Assembly: GCF_003473485.1 (NCBI RefSeq)
Contig: NC_053048.1
Span: 43,768,755-43,832,754 of the forward strand
Reading direction: 5' to 3'
From: Medicago truncatula
Lineage: Eukaryota; Streptophyta; Magnoliopsida; Fabales; Fabaceae
DNA: 64,000 nt
The translations under genes and the position numbers were made by a program. Below are positions 44,745-56,760 of the stretch, in pieces (positions within the stretch are counted from its first letter, which is position 1; every line of letters begins with the position of its first letter). The notes under the pieces are model-generated. The model did not search any database, had not been told where the DNA came from, and worked only from the letters and a program-made list of their open reading frames with translations.

Positions 44745-45830
44745 ACAATTAAGAGATGTAATTTTATTTTATTTATGTAATTTTCTTTAGTAACTTCACT
44801 ACTTGATCAGTTGTAGGTTTGTAGCTTGTGCATTTTCCCACAATCAAATTCAGTTTGGTATAATTAATTACTTGGGAAAAATTATCTTTAGGAGTGTATT
44901 AATTGGAATATTGGTGGATTTTATTTATGGTCATATATATTTGCCTTTTTCTTTCTTATTCAAATTTAAACACTTTTCCAATGATGAAATGGGGTCTCAA
45001 CTCTGAAGAATTGTGTACTTGGTATGGGGAATTGTGCAATTCTTCATATTTGCAAGCTTTATTTGTGTTTTTGAGATGAAAAGTGCAGTTCAAAATTAAG
45101 TTTTTTTTTTTTTTTTTTTTTACAAAATTCAAAATTAAGTTGATCTCACTCACTTTATCATTCTATAAATATGCAAAATACATATATTTATCATCATGGT
45201 TTTAAATTGCAATCCATAACCGTAATTGTAATTGCGGTTGCAGTACAATAAATTTTGAGATCTTCATAGATACAATTTCAACTGCATTGGTTGCATTTTC
45301 TCGCAACATAAGACTTTGGATCATAATCACATTCGTAATTTCAGATCATATTTATCCATTGTTAATAAGACTAATATATATCTCATGTATATTTGATAAA
45401 TAAAAATGTATACAATAAATTGGAATCCTCAAATAATTTTGATTATTATATTATGGTGAAAATTAACTCTCTTGCTTGATAAAATGATGTGTGTCTTTAT
45501 TAAGGCTAAGCCAAGATTTAGTTGTTTATATATCTAATTAAGAAGTTCTTCACATTCAAATTCATACAAAATTATACGGCGCCTTGTCTTCTGGACAATA
45601 AAATATAGCCATATGTTAGTTGACAAGAACATCTTATCCATTGTTAAATATTTTTGGTTTTACTCTCTTGTTTGTTAGTCCATGTGTGAGTTACCGCCAA
45701 ATGGAATGAAAAAGAAATATCAGACTTCTAGTTCATGTCTTCAAAATAACTCTTTTGTTCAGTAGAATACCAGGCTCCTATTTTCCTTAGTGACCCCACA
45801 TATTTCGTCCTATCGATGCTTATAATTCTA
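44745..45830. other. 3' flank of the DUF761 gene and spacer
   Basis: Starts with the 3' UTR. A T run lies at 45,101-45,121. At 45,196-45,300 ATGGTTTTAAATTGCAATCC and GTAATTGCGGTTGCAG are one end of the repeat family that is complete at 52,251; the other end is not found here. Confidence 0.45.
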
Positions 45831-46190
45831 TTTGGTGAGTCGTCATCTGATACTAAATGTGGTACCTCTTCGAAAGAGATTCGAACTATATATAGTTCAC
45901 ATATAGTTCACAATGTTGAAGAGATTTATCACAATTCAAACCATAACTCGCAATGTTGTAGAATTTGTCGATCCACTAGACCCAACCAAAGTTAGTCGTG
46001 ACATTCTCTATTTTTTTTTCCTTTTTTATTTGATGAGTCGGATACTAAATGTGGTACCTCTTTGAAAGAGATTCAAGCTATAATATTGTAGAGATTTGTC
46101 ACAATTCAAACCATAACTTGCAATGTTGTAGAATTTGTCGATCCGTTAGACCCAACGAAAGTTAGTCACGTCATTCCCTATTTTTTACCT
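45831..46190. repeat. Tandem duplication, two units of about 160-190 bp
   Basis: Unit one (about 45,831-46,020) and unit two (about 46,029-46,190) share GATACTAAATGTGGTACCTC, CACAATTCAAACCATAACT and GCAATGTTGTAGAATTTGTC in the same order, then AAAGTTAGTC. Unit one has an extra TATAGTTCACATATAGTTCA stretch, which is itself a small duplication. No coding potential seen. Confidence 0.8.
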
Positions 46191-49059
46191 ATTTGAAACT
46201 TTTCAATTTATGTGTGTGTATTCTTAATTTGTTTTCTTGGGGAGTACGTATCTTTAACCTTTTGAAGCTTCTAATTTCCTACCGTATCTCTTGTTGATTG
46301 CATATAATATACGTTCAGTTATAGAGCACATGTCAATTGTATATAGCATGATTTTGCAGAAGATTAACTCAATTTGTTAACCATTTTTGTTTTTATCTGT
46401 CTGTAGTAAAAAGTGGACTCAGTCTATACCCAACTCACCTGCTCCAATCAACCCCTCCTTTTATTTCTTTTTTCATTTTATTTTATTTTCTCTTTTCACA
46501 TTATGCAAATATTTGATGACATTTCACAAAGAAATTTGAGAAATTGTTAGAAAGGTACAGAATATGCTACCATAGTAGTTGGAACGTACATTAAAAATTA
46601 AGAATCTTAACCTCAACTCTCAAATATCCATATTGCAATAATAATATCAAAAACAATGATGGTCCCCATTAGGTAGGTATAGTACATGGATCAAGATGCA
46701 CGGACTCTCACATTACAAGACAGCTAGACATAGTTTTGAGAAAGGCAAAGATAATTATATAGCGATAGATCCAACATCTAGTAATTTTCAAAACCCAAAA
46801 TTAATTATGTTTACATAATTCATTAAGCTTGTCAACTACGTTTTCAATCTCTATATGTCTACAAACTCATGATTATCCTTTTTCAATCTTATTGATTGTG
46901 TTCTGTTTTGCTTGACTTTAATATATTTCATCCGTTTTAAAATAAATGTTATTTAATATTTTTACATACATATTGATAAATATAATTATTTAATAGAAAA
47001 AAATAGTTATTTTATCAAATTATCATTTCTATCTATTAGTTTCTTTTCCACTAAACTAAAATAATGGTTAGAAAATAATGCATATGGTATTAATTTGAGA
47101 GTACAGAAAGAAATAGTTAATATTGCTTTGGAGATTAAATATGATATTCATTTTATAATATTTTTTAAAAAGTAACACTCATTTTATAACATTTTAAGTA
47201 AAACGATAAAATTAAAATAGAAATCAGATTGCATATTGTTTAAGAGGAGCACATGTAAATGACAAGAGCACAAGTCAATGATATCATGTGATGATGCACT
47301 TAAACAAATCAAAGTTGTGATTAATTAGTTTTGGTTACTTTCCCATGTCAAATTTGTGACATATCATTGCAGTATATAGATGCTTTTGATACATTGTCTA
47401 TGAATCACTTATAAACCAGCTGCATTCCAAACTCAATAGTTTGAATGTTCCAATTATTAAGCTAAAATAGTTTGATTTTTGTTTTAATTCTCAAGTGGAT
47501 TTTTAAAATCCAGAAAGATAAATTTAATTTCTATAGTAGTTAACATCAAGGGGTTAATAATTGATCTTATAGGATAGTGGACTAGAAGTCTATGATTATT
47601 TTTGGTCAATAATATACAGGACTCCTGTCTGATTTATGTTGGATCTTTAAGAACTTTGTAAGCAACTGATAATTAAACAAATGTTAAAAACTATAATTAA
47701 GAAAATTAACTAATAAGTATCCAAATATTTGTCTATTGAGCCATGTTATGTTTCCACTGTCTTAGGACATCCAAATAATGACTAATTTGAATCCAAATTG
47801 CTGTCAAGGAATCTCAACTATTTGCAGGGGAAAATACATAAATAGGAAGCTAGCACATCTTTCACGTCATAGCAAGTTTTTTATTTTTAAATTTTAAATA
47901 GTAACTATAGGTTTAGTTTATGTTACACAATTAAAAAAATGGTGCACTAGTACTCAAATTGCCAATTGTCACCACCACAACACTATTTTGCTACATTACC
48001 TCCATCATTTTGGATATAGATCACTGCGGCCAACAATACATGCATTTACACATTCAACACATCGTTGATTGTTAGATCAAGATCGACAACAGTCTCCATT
48101 GTCAGGTGCCTCGGTTCAAGGCCTATCACCTAAAGTGCTTTGCCGTCTCGTATATCAGAGTTATATATAGTCTTTGATTATTTTTGTACAATAGCTAGGT
48201 TAATTATCATTTTTTTTTCTTTCTAATTTATTAAGTAGATGTAGAGGAACTAAGACCAGTCAAGAATCCGTTTCACAAACAGTGCAAGGTTCTTAGGACA
48301 GTAAAAAGAAAATAGCTAAGGGAATCAATTCTCAAGTGTTCCTTTATTCCAAAACTGACCTTTAGCCACTTTATTGTTATAGAGAGAAATGGAAGCTTTA
48401 ATATACCCAATTTTGGTGCCTTTGGTCTCCTTGTTACCAGATAGAAACTACCTTTAATTAATCATAAAAGTGAAATTGGTTGGGAATTTATTCCCTAGGA
48501 CTAGGATAGGATGGGATAAAATTGATGAGGTGGCTCTAAAACTGCTTCTACTTGCAATACCTTCTTGGACCACTAACCAAAAACAGCCCAATTAGTTAGT
48601 ACTTCCAAGTTGGGTCTATATTGTAGAGCATATTTTTGTGGTCTCTCACAATAGTGTCATGAGATTATAACTCTTCAAAAAAATTGTTTCGACTCACTAA
48701 TAATTTTGGTCGGAAATTGAACTGTGGTTGTGTACTTTGGGGTAGAACTAACTTTCTATCATGCAAGCATAACACTTTTTTCTTTGTGACCTGAAATTAT
48801 CATTTTGTTAAAGTTTCTCCTCATTTTTTGAGTTATTTAAATTTGAAAAAACACCCAAGCCAATATCACAATAATGCCTCTACTACAGAACATTGGCACA
48901 GAAATATGAGGCCTAAAATTTGTAGAGCACGGAAGAAAAAACAGTATATATTTTTGGTCTGGTTCTGCTTTGATGGGACATCTCATCACATGATCCATCA
49001 TTTTATTTTTTCTTTTGCAAGAGTTTGAACAGTGAAATTTCCCTTATCAAAGTTTAGAA
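46191..49059. other. Gene-poor spacer
   Basis: Mostly AT-rich. A degenerate Stowaway-like pair of ends lies at about 46,925-47,195 (see separate entry). An open frame at 48,828-49,028 has no domain. I find no gene in this 2.9 kb. Confidence 0.4.
46925..47195. mobile_element. Degenerate Stowaway-like MITE
   Basis: Left CATCCGTTTTAAAATAAATG and right AGTAACACTCATTTTATAAC are related in inverted orientation to the Stowaway ends at 8.3 kb. Target TA and exact ends are no longer clear. Confidence 0.4.
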
Positions 49060-49068
49060 TTTGTATTT

Positions 49069-49251
49069 AAGCTCTTATCATCTTAGGTGGCATACACCCT
49101 TTTACATCCATACATATTTGTGACACGTGACAAAAATATTGTAAGAAGAGATGAAAATGGATGATAATGTAATGTAAAATTACTAAAATACCCCCAACAC
49201 ATGGGTGTATATGAAAGGTGTATAAAAAATTGTGTCTACCTATCTTTTTCC
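49069..49251. mobile_element. Mutator-type MITE, 183 bp, sibling of the 54-kb element
   Basis: Both flanks are TTTGTATTT (49,060-49,068 and 49,252-49,260). Near the left end AGGTGGCATACACCCTT and GACACGTG, and at the right end CTATCTTTTTCC, are shared with the 721-bp element at 54.0 kb, which has an extra internal segment. Confidence 0.88.
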
Positions 49252-49849
49252 TTTGTATTTGGGACCTAACTTGCTTGAGGATTGTACACCATTTACAATT
49301 ATAATTGGAGTTAGATTTCCTATGCCCTGTCTACTAGTTGAGGAGTTTTTTTTACATTGAAAGAATATCAACACTGGTTGACATGGTGCTAAGATTCTAA
49401 AATTCTATGCTCTCATAATTACAACAGTAGCTAGCATATGCAGCTCTTACAATGTAGAGGCTACTGTAACTGAATTGCGATGTCCAAAATACTGACTTTA
49501 ACATAATCTAACAGCTTATTGCCTAGTTAGCACTAGATTAACTAGCTTGGAATGATCTGGGAATATTCTAGAATGATCTAGATTCTGCATATACATTGAC
49601 ACATGAACATATGAAGCATAGCTAGCACATCTACGGGGGACAACATGCAATAAAATGAGTTTAGCTTTGATTGTGTTTTAGAATTTTATTTCAGGATCTC
49701 TAAAAAAAAAAAAGAATTTTATTTCAGGTCTAGCTCAACCTAAAAGCTATTTATCGAGGGAGAGTGTTCCACAAGTAACTCTTCATTAATGCATCAAATT
49801 GTTAATATTTTTATGAGTAGTGATAAATAGAGATTTTTTATTTTAGGGG

Positions 49850-49965
49850 TTAGATAATCAACTGGTTTAAAATAAAAGATAAATTTGAGATTTTGGGTTC
49901 AAATCAGAAGGAAAAAAAACTAATATAAAAACTAATTCTAGTAACATTTATCATTAAAAAAAAAA
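49850..49965 (+). repeat. SINE copy of the 24.2/55.2-kb family
   Basis: TAGATAATCAACTGGTTTAA (A-box-like), GGGTTCAAATCAGAAGG (B-box-like) and CTAATTCTAGTAACATTTAT, ending in an A-tract. Confidence 0.5.
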
Positions 49966-50376
49966 AAAATTTCATTTTATATATATGGATTTAACACTCA
50001 TTCCCATGCCTTTTATGTGTCATTCATCCAACAAAAATACATAAAAATACCACATAGTCTTCATTGACATTAACCTATTTGAATTCCATTTAATGTAGCT
50101 TTAGCTGATTAGCATAGTCTTCAACTCGTCATCATCAATTCAACATCTTAATTTCAGATATATTTCCCAACTTTGGGGGTAATACAATATAAAATTTTAG
50201 AGAATAAAAATAGAAAAAGGGAGTGCATAAATTGCCTGTTTGTTCCCATCATTGCATATTTCCACTGGGCTCAAATTTTAGAGGATGAAATGTTATTCAT
50301 CTTCATCTCAAGAAGAACCAATGGTCTTTTCTTCCTATGACCTTAGCTTAGCTACTCTGTTCCTTTTTAACGGCTG

Positions 50377-50380
<4 letters not shown>

Positions 50381-50424
<44 letters not shown>
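50381..50424. repeat. (TA)n microsatellite
   Basis: About 22 uninterrupted TA units. Confidence 0.95.
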
Positions 50425-50431
<7 letters not shown>

Positions 50432-50814
50432 TGTGTTCCAATTTATTTGTCATTTTCAAGTTTTAGTACAACATTTCCCAAAAAAAAAAAAGGTTGTGAG
50501 GAAACACCAACCGAAAAGGAAATACATGTGGAATGAAATAATAAATAATTAAGACTATTATAGGAAAAGGACAAATAATAACAAAGTTTATTGTTTTTAT
50601 GTGTTAATAACTTCAAAACAACAACTAAAAGAGAAGGAAGATGATATTTAGTTATTATAATCGTGATAGAAAATAATTTATTTTTAAAAAAAAAAATGAG
50701 TTATTTAACTATTAATTTAAAGATTTGATGTATTAATACAATCAAAATTTTAAATGTACCATAGAATTTACCATTTCTAAAATAAATAATTTTTTTTTTT
50801 AATTGGACTATCCC

Positions 50815-51240
50815 GAAAAATGCTAGGTATGCTACAATGTTAGTAGACATTATCTCTTAGCAATCAATCAACACATGAGATCAAATGGTGATTTATCGAT
50901 CACGACAACGATTCTTCAACCACATCAAGAGGCTTTTCACTCTTTTCTCTAGAAAACCCTTGTTATAAAAGGACACTTGCACCACAAGAAATGCATGCAT
51001 TCTATTCTGAAATGTCTCTCGCTTGTCTCAATCAAAAAGAGACTTGAGCGCGTAAGTGTTCGGAGATACAACACCTTGTTGAGGGGCTACACCGCACTCA
51101 CACTAACCTTGACCGTCCTTGTTGATCCACGTCATATCATTATCTTTTTCTTAATTAAAGGATCATTATTATTGTTGTTCAAACAAATTTGCGTGCACTT
51201 CACCCACATTCACACGCTCTTCTTCTTTTAGCATTTGATT
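50815..51240 (+). repeat. Possible solo LTR remnant
   Basis: A promoter-like TTATAAAAGGACACTTG is followed by GAGCGCGTAAGTGTTCGGAG and GTTGATCCACGTCATATC, word types I associate with plant LTR retrotransposon ends. No partner LTR, primer-binding site or polyprotein is seen in the window. Confidence 0.4.
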
Positions 51241-52250
51241 AATTTTGGGCCAGGCCAACCTCATTTTCTCCGTATCCAAGTAATGTTTCACATCACCTCC
51301 AAGAGTTTTCAATCATTTTAGCTGTAAAGGCAATTCTATACCTAAAAGTTATACGTGGGTGGTACTAGTATGGCTAGATTTTTCAAGTTCAAACAACTCA
51401 CTATCCAACAACCAAACGTGCACTACTTACTTTTCCATCTGTTCTTATGACTCATTTTGACCTTAGCATCATTCAGTACCATGCATCTTCGCTAGCCAAG
51501 CATGTAAGCCAAGAATCGCAATAATTTATGTTCTCAAAAGGAAATCAGTTCATGTGCTTAGCCTGCACGAGTGAAGATAGTGAATGCCCATAACTATCTT
51601 TCAAGCGAGAAAATACAAACAAGTTATTATTAGAGTGAATTATCATTTTGGTCCAAAAATATGCGAGGCTGTGTGTGTCACTATAGTTCTAAAATATATC
51701 AAAATTATAATAACATCCTTGACTATGCCATTTTCTAATGATTTCGTTGTTTAAATTGACCAACATAAGAGAAATTTGAAGATCAAACTAACAAAGAAAT
51801 AATACATTCGAGAATCATACTCATTAATAACAAACACATTCAAGATGTTTTTATAATTTAAATTCATTCCATCAATGATTATAGTGAGAGCGCTTGACAT
51901 ATTTAAAGATCGAAATGACTTTTTATTTATTAGCTAGTTAGTTTTTTGATTAAAAATACTATGATCCGATTTGGTTTTATTTTGGAATGGAATGAAGAAG
52001 CAACAATCATAAAAAATAAAATAAAAAAACAACAATCAATCAATCCCCAAAAACACTAACATTAAATTACAGACATTTTCTTGATATCAAATGTAAAATT
52101 GACATCAAGGCCTCTTTGATCTAATTATTCTCTGCCTTTTGCAAAGCAAAATCCTTCAAAATTCAAATACACTTTTTATTTTGAATTCTAGTTCATATGT
52201 ACATTTTCTTCCATCCTAGTCTCTCTAAATCCTTAAACATTACAAGTAAA

Positions 52251-52402
52251 ATGGTTTTAGATTGCAGTCTCCAACTACAAATGCATCCACAACTTAGATT
52301 TCTCAAGCCTCCACAATCACATCGCAGCCGCAATCGCATTTGATTGCATTTTTCACAATATCATAGATCTTATTGTAACCGCAACCACAATTTAAAACCA
52401 TG
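52251..52402. mobile_element. Short inverted-repeat MITE, about 152 bp
   Basis: Starts ATGGTTTTAGATTGCAG and ends ACCACAATTTAAAACCAT, inverted relatives (ATGGTTTTA-ATTG). The interior holds CAGCCGCAATCGCA / GTAACCGCAACC words that recur, more diverged, near 9.7, 45.2, 56.1 and 61.2 kb. No target duplication could be defined. Confidence 0.7.
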
Positions 52403-52522
52403 AACCATAAAAAGAAGTAATAATAACCAAGAAAAGATCATAATCTAAGTAGTTTATATACTATATAAGCAAAAAGCTAAGAAAACAGACAAGAAGAGCA
52501 AATCATAGAGAGTATTCCTCTC

Positions 52523-52801
52523 TCACTTGTTCTGAGTAGGGTTTGGGATGCTAGGTGGTGCTATCCTCATACTTGGTTCCACAACTTTCCTGTTTTGTTT
52601 CTTACTTCCACTTATTTTACCATTGATGCCACTTGTTGCAAAAGAAGCAAAAGATGAAGATAGAAGCTCCCTTGACATTGTTAATCTCGTCTTTCTTGAA
52701 AACATTGGTTCATGGTGGACACAACAACAAGAGAAGAGAAGAAAGTGAATCAGAATCAAGGTCAATATAACAGCAAAAACTCTGCAGCTAGTGATCTTCA
52801 T
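52523..52801 (-). CDS. Small secreted peptide precursor, CLE-like (92 aa)
   Basis: The frame starts at the ATG at 52,801, about 75 bp downstream of a TATA box (TTTATATAAA, 52,875-52,884), which supports a real gene with a short leader. Residues 1-28 form a signal peptide (MKITSCRVF, then VILTLILIHFLLFSCCC). The middle is a Ser-rich, basic variable region ending in a dibasic-rich SGSKKQNRKV. The C-terminus, RIAPPSIPNPTQNK (residues 79-92), resembles the CLE peptide consensus RxVPxGPxPxHN: Arg, the VP/AP pair, PNP and a final Asn align, but the central Gly is Ile and the penultimate His is Gln, with one extra residue. Secreted CLE peptides signal to leucine-rich-repeat receptor kinases at the cell surface. 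The alternative is another post-translationally processed peptide family. The family call is moderate, the secreted-precursor call strong. Confidence 0.65.
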   Translation of the reverse strand: MKITSCRVFAVILTLILIHFLLFSCCCVHHEPMFSRKTRLTMSRELLSSSFASFATSGINGKISGSKKQNRKVVEPSMRIAPPSIPNPTQNK

Positions 52802-52874
52802 AATAAGTTGAGAAAGGTTTAAGCAGAAAACATGCTAAGATGAAAGAAGGGTTGAATACTTAGCTTGGATCAGG

Positions 52875-52884
52875 TTTATATAAA
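52875..52884 (-). promoter_or_regulatory. TATA box of the peptide gene
   Basis: TTTATATAAA, palindromic, about 75 bp upstream of the ATG on the minus strand; predicted transcription start near 52,850. Confidence 0.6.
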
Positions 52885-52889
52885 ATGAA

Positions 52890-53994
52890 AAAAGAGTGGA
52901 GCATGCCTTTTCCACGTGGTTAACCATACTTAATTAAAAGGAAACAAAAGGTAGCTATACTTAATTAATCATCAGTGTTAGTTTTCAGTTAATGATAAGA
53001 CTAATGTTAAATTTTCAGCATTAACAAGAATGTGAAGGAAAGAAAAATGCATAGTACTTTTTTACATTGAAGACTAATTTACTAGGTTGAAACCTGGTAG
53101 GTGTGGATCGTGTGACACATGATTTTATAGAGATTCATGTGATCAGACACGTGAATCTGAACAAAAATAGACTTGTAAATTCATGTTCTTATATAGCTTT
53201 GTCAATCAAAATAATGGTTTAATTTTCTCTTGGCAAGATCTTTTATTACATTAATAATAACTTAACATGTTCATCTGGAATCAGTTTTGTTTAGCTTGAT
53301 GAAATTCCTTACTAGAGAGAACTTATTAAATTTTAACATGCCTAATCATTTATACTTTGTCATCTTTCACCATTATTAAAAATTAAAATTATCTAATGCT
53401 TCCATATTTTTTCAGATATCATGTGAAAACTTGTACTTTGGGTTAGATTAAAACTCTAGTAGAAAATTCAAACTATCATAGCTGGCTTGTCAGACAATTT
53501 ATTTTTGAATTTAGACTGTTGATCCTGAAGATTTACACTCAGTCATGTTTTGTTTTTTTCTGTTTCTTTTTTGTACTCAAGATTCTTCTTGTTTTCCCAA
53601 GATTAATTAGAAGATAGGGATGAGTGTAAATCAAGAAAATGAGCACATTGGAATATTTTTATTGTAGTAAGTAACCTCACATGAACATGATGACTAAGCT
53701 GCACTAGCTAGGCATCTTGGGGAGTATATAGTAATCAGCACTGTGCATGAGCATCACTTCTACATATATAGACATCTTTTGTCATGGTCTCTAACTTGCA
53801 TACTAAGAAAGTTGTTCATTGATTTTCAAATGAATAAGTAATCAAATTGATTCTCGATATTAACATCGAGTAATTTAAAATAATAGTTCTTAAATTTACG
53901 AATTCACAAATACATCTCTAAAATAATAACAAAAGGGTGATGTTTCAATTTCAATCCCTTAAATCATCTCTAGTGAAAGTTGTTTATTAAGTTA
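52890..53994. other. Spacer upstream of the peptide gene
   Basis: AT-rich. Near 53,110-53,155 the words GTGATCAGACACGTGAATC and GTGTGACACATGATTTTATAG include a G-box (CACGTG). No gene seen. Confidence 0.4.
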
Positions 53995-54003
53995 TTAAAT
54001 TTA

Positions 54004-54724
54004 GAGCAATGATACATGAACACACTAAGGTGGCATACACCCTTACACCACCACATAAAAATGCAACACGTGTCCTTCTCTCTCACAATTCAGCCTCGTC
54101 ACTTCTCATCATCTTTCTTCCTTTTCTCCTCACCGCACCCCTCGCCCTCCAGCCACTGCCACAGCCACTGCCACCGCCACCGCCACCAATGTCACCGTAC
54201 TTATCCATAGAACTCACCTCTGCCCTCGTCTTCTGCCTTCTCTCCCCTCTCTCTCTCAACCGTCGCCGTCCTCTGCTCCACCATAACCGGCCGTCTTCTG
54301 TTCTCGACGGCGACAGCGACAAACCTTCGTCCTCACCGTTCTCATCTCTCTCGTCCCTGTTGTCATCTCTCTCTCCACTCGCCGTCGAATTCCTCTTCCT
54401 CTCCAGTCTCTATAATTTTAGATCGGTGACGGCGACGTCGTTGGAAACGCTAATCTGAGCCACCGACTACGGTAGTGGCTGACTAAGAGAAGGATGAGAA
54501 CGATGGTGGAAGTGGTGGTCGGTGATGGGGGAGGATGATGGTGGTGGTAATTGATGTGTCGGAGAAGAAGAAGAACGAAAGAGAGATGGGAGAATGTGAG
54601 AAGCAAAGGACATGTGAAATCTCAATTTTGCCCCTGCCTGTTTAACGAAATTACAAAACTGTCATCCACATGGGCAGGTGTACAAGAGTGGTAACAGAAA
54701 AAGAGTGTCCATATATCTTTTTCC
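54004..54724. mobile_element. Mutator-type element with foreign-looking coding segment (Pack-MULE candidate), 721 bp
   Basis: Ends GAGCAATGATACATGAACAC and, inverted, GGAAAAAGATATATGGACAC. Both flanks are TTAAATTTA (53,995-54,003 and 54,725-54,733), a perfect 9-bp duplication. Compared with its 183-bp sibling at 49.1 kb it contains about 540 extra bases (about 54,080-54,640) that are strikingly CT/GC-rich. This insert is open in two directions: plus-strand frame 54,009-54,458 (Pro/Ser/Leu-rich) and minus-strand frame 54,322-54,083 (Arg/Gly-rich). I cannot name the source gene. Carrying host-gene pieces between Mutator ends is the definition of a Pack-MULE; the alternative is an expanded low-complexity interior. 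Confidence 0.8.
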
Positions 54725-54733
54725 TTAAATTTA

Positions 54734-55496
54734 TGTGGTAAATAAGCAATTGTTTCATTTTTTTTAATTAGAGCTCATCTAGTCAGTATGTTGAAATTGT
54801 TAGGACTTACATGGAGGGAGTTCCAACCTAGAAAACTATTCTATTAGATGGAGAAGTCTCGTGCTTAAAATACCACATTGAACACTTTGTTATTTTATTT
54901 TAATGTAAAACACCTTATAATATTGTCATGTCTTTTAGGTACAGACTTCCACAACGACTTTAACTCAATCGACATTGACTCGATGGTATTTTTTACTTTT
55001 TTTAGGCTTCACTCACATACAAGTATTTGGTGGAGAACCACAATCTTGTACATAATTAGCCCAATATGCAAAATTTCCGTAAACTATCGTTCTTTCTTTT
55101 TTGCTGATTTTATGTGTTTATATGTTAATTGCAAAATAATTTAACAATTGATTTGAGAGCTAAGGGATAAAAAGTTGGAGTTCTTGAGTTTAAATCCCGA
55201 CGAAAGAGAAAAAGTTAATACATATCTAATTACTAACATTTTTCGTTCAAACAAAATTGTAAAATAAAATACTAATACCAAATAAAAATACATCCGGACA
55301 GATTTTATTCATTTTCAATTACAAAATATGTAAATGACATGATAAAGTCGATATATAATAAAGCAGAGAGTGATGAAAGTAATTGAAATTTTAAATATTA
55401 GTAGTTTTTTTTTAATAAAAATTATACATTTGAGTAGTTGATATTAAATTTTTTAATTAATCTCATAATTTTATTTATGTCATATGATATTTTTTT
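54734..55496. other. Spacer between the Mutator element and the EMSY-like relict
   Basis: Contains the third SINE copy (55,148-55,255). Open frame at 54,878-55,144 has no domain. Anything upstream of the ENT exon of the EMSY-like relict is not recognisable here. Confidence 0.4.
55148..55255 (+). repeat. SINE copy of the 24.2/49.9-kb family
   Basis: GAGAGCTAAGGGATAAAAAG (A-box side), GAGTTTAAATCCCGACG (B-box side) and CTAATTACTAACATTTTTCG. Confidence 0.6.
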
Positions 55497-56760
55497 CAGA
55501 ATTATTTTCATTATTGTTATAAGTCAGCTTGACTCTTTCATTCATACAGCTGAGAAAGAAGCATATGCTTCTGTCATTCGTGCTTTCTTGTACAGAACCA
55601 ACAATTTCACTCAGGTATCTATACAAATACTATATGCTTAATTTGAAATACATAATTTACAATACTATATTATATTATATTATATTTAATTGAAGATTAA
55701 TCACTTGTTTTATGATTATGTACTTATCAGGATAAGTAAAATGTGGTAATTGGTCTTATTGAAGAACTGATGATTACAGAGGAAGAGAATGAACACAAAG
55801 AGCTTCTTCAAGAGGTTAACAATGATGCAATACTCTACCACTCAAGGTATTGTAATAATTTGTAAATATGTAACAAATCACATGTAGAGAAAAGGGTCTA
55901 ATTTTCTTATAATGTTAACAAATCACATGCAGCAAATCACCCTCTCCAACAGTTCCAGCTTCACCAGAGATACAAATGGACTTTCAAGATTCTTAAATGG
56001 TAATCAACATTGTCTTGTATATGATGTGAATAATAATATGATCATGTATATGAGTATTCATGCATTAATGATGTGACAACTCAGAACAGCAGCCACTGAT
56101 CAACACTTTCAACACTGTTGTAGTCACGGTTTGCCTTGGGGTCGCAATTTTTTATATTGTAGAGAATTACGTTCAGTGTGGCATTAATAGGCTAGCTTTA
56201 ATTCTTTATATTAGAGAAATGCAAAGGAAAAACATGTATTGATGAGGTCTATTTTTCTTTTGTTTTGCTGCTACCAATTTTGGGTCCAGGATCAACCATT
56301 GGCCGGGTTTTTATCTTCAGTGAAGTCTGTGGAGGATCATTCTGTTCAAGTTGAACCTGCTAAAGCAGCAACTTTAGATATATTGATTGGGAAGAAACTT
56401 CGTATTAAATGGTCAGAGCTTGCCGAGATTACTGATTATGACCCTGCCCGGTGATATATTTAACTCGAAATTTATAGCTGTTAAAATCCCTTTTCAGATT
56501 GATATGTCTAAATATTTTCACATGTAAAAATCTTTTTTTTTTGGGGGGTTTCGTAAAGGTATAGGTTACAAAAATGACAAATATGCAACATTAGTTATTT
56601 GTGTCTCAATTTTGATGTCTACAACCTTACCTAAAATCATTTGTAACGTTTTAACAATTTGGTCATAATCTGAAATTTCAATTCATTGCAGGGAGAGCAT
56701 AAAGTGGTCTATGATGATAATAAACCAACTGAGTTTTTCCAATGGATTGATCTGAAAAAG
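55497..56760 (+). pseudogene. EMSY-like (ENT plus Tudor/Agenet-like) pseudogene, 5'- and 3'-truncated
   Basis: Five exon-like blocks with intact GT-AG borders: to 55,614; 55,731-55,846; 55,933 on; 56,290-56,450; 56,692-56,760. Block one reads QLDSFIHTAEKEAYASVIRA and block two LIEELMITEEENEHKELLQE, together the ENT domain of plant EMSY-like chromatin proteins. Block four (DILIGKKLRIKWSELAEITD, YDPAR) and block five (EHKVVYDDNKPTEFFQWIDL) form the Tudor/Agenet-like domain that reads histone marks. It is broken: an in-frame TAA at 55,737-55,739 early in block two, a TAA at 55,994-55,996 in block three, and a one-base phase slip between blocks four and five. No start exon and no downstream exons are found. 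Conserved splice sites show it arose by DNA duplication, not retroposition. Confidence 0.8.

Larger units (their letters stand above)
49261..52250. other. Gene-poor spacer with SINE, microsatellite and LTR-like pieces
   Basis: Holds a SINE-type piece (49,850-49,965), a TA microsatellite (50,381-50,424) and a possible LTR remnant (50,815-51,240), listed separately. Otherwise AT-rich with no supportable gene. Confidence 0.4.

Noticed and set aside
52548-52748. Plus-strand hydrophobic 66-codon frame
   Set aside because: Antisense to the secreted peptide gene, which has the TATA box, signal peptide and terminal motif.
54009-54458. Stand-alone host gene for a Ser/Pro/Leu-rich protein
   Set aside because: It begins within the terminal repeat of a Mutator-type element and both strands are open; treated as transposon cargo.
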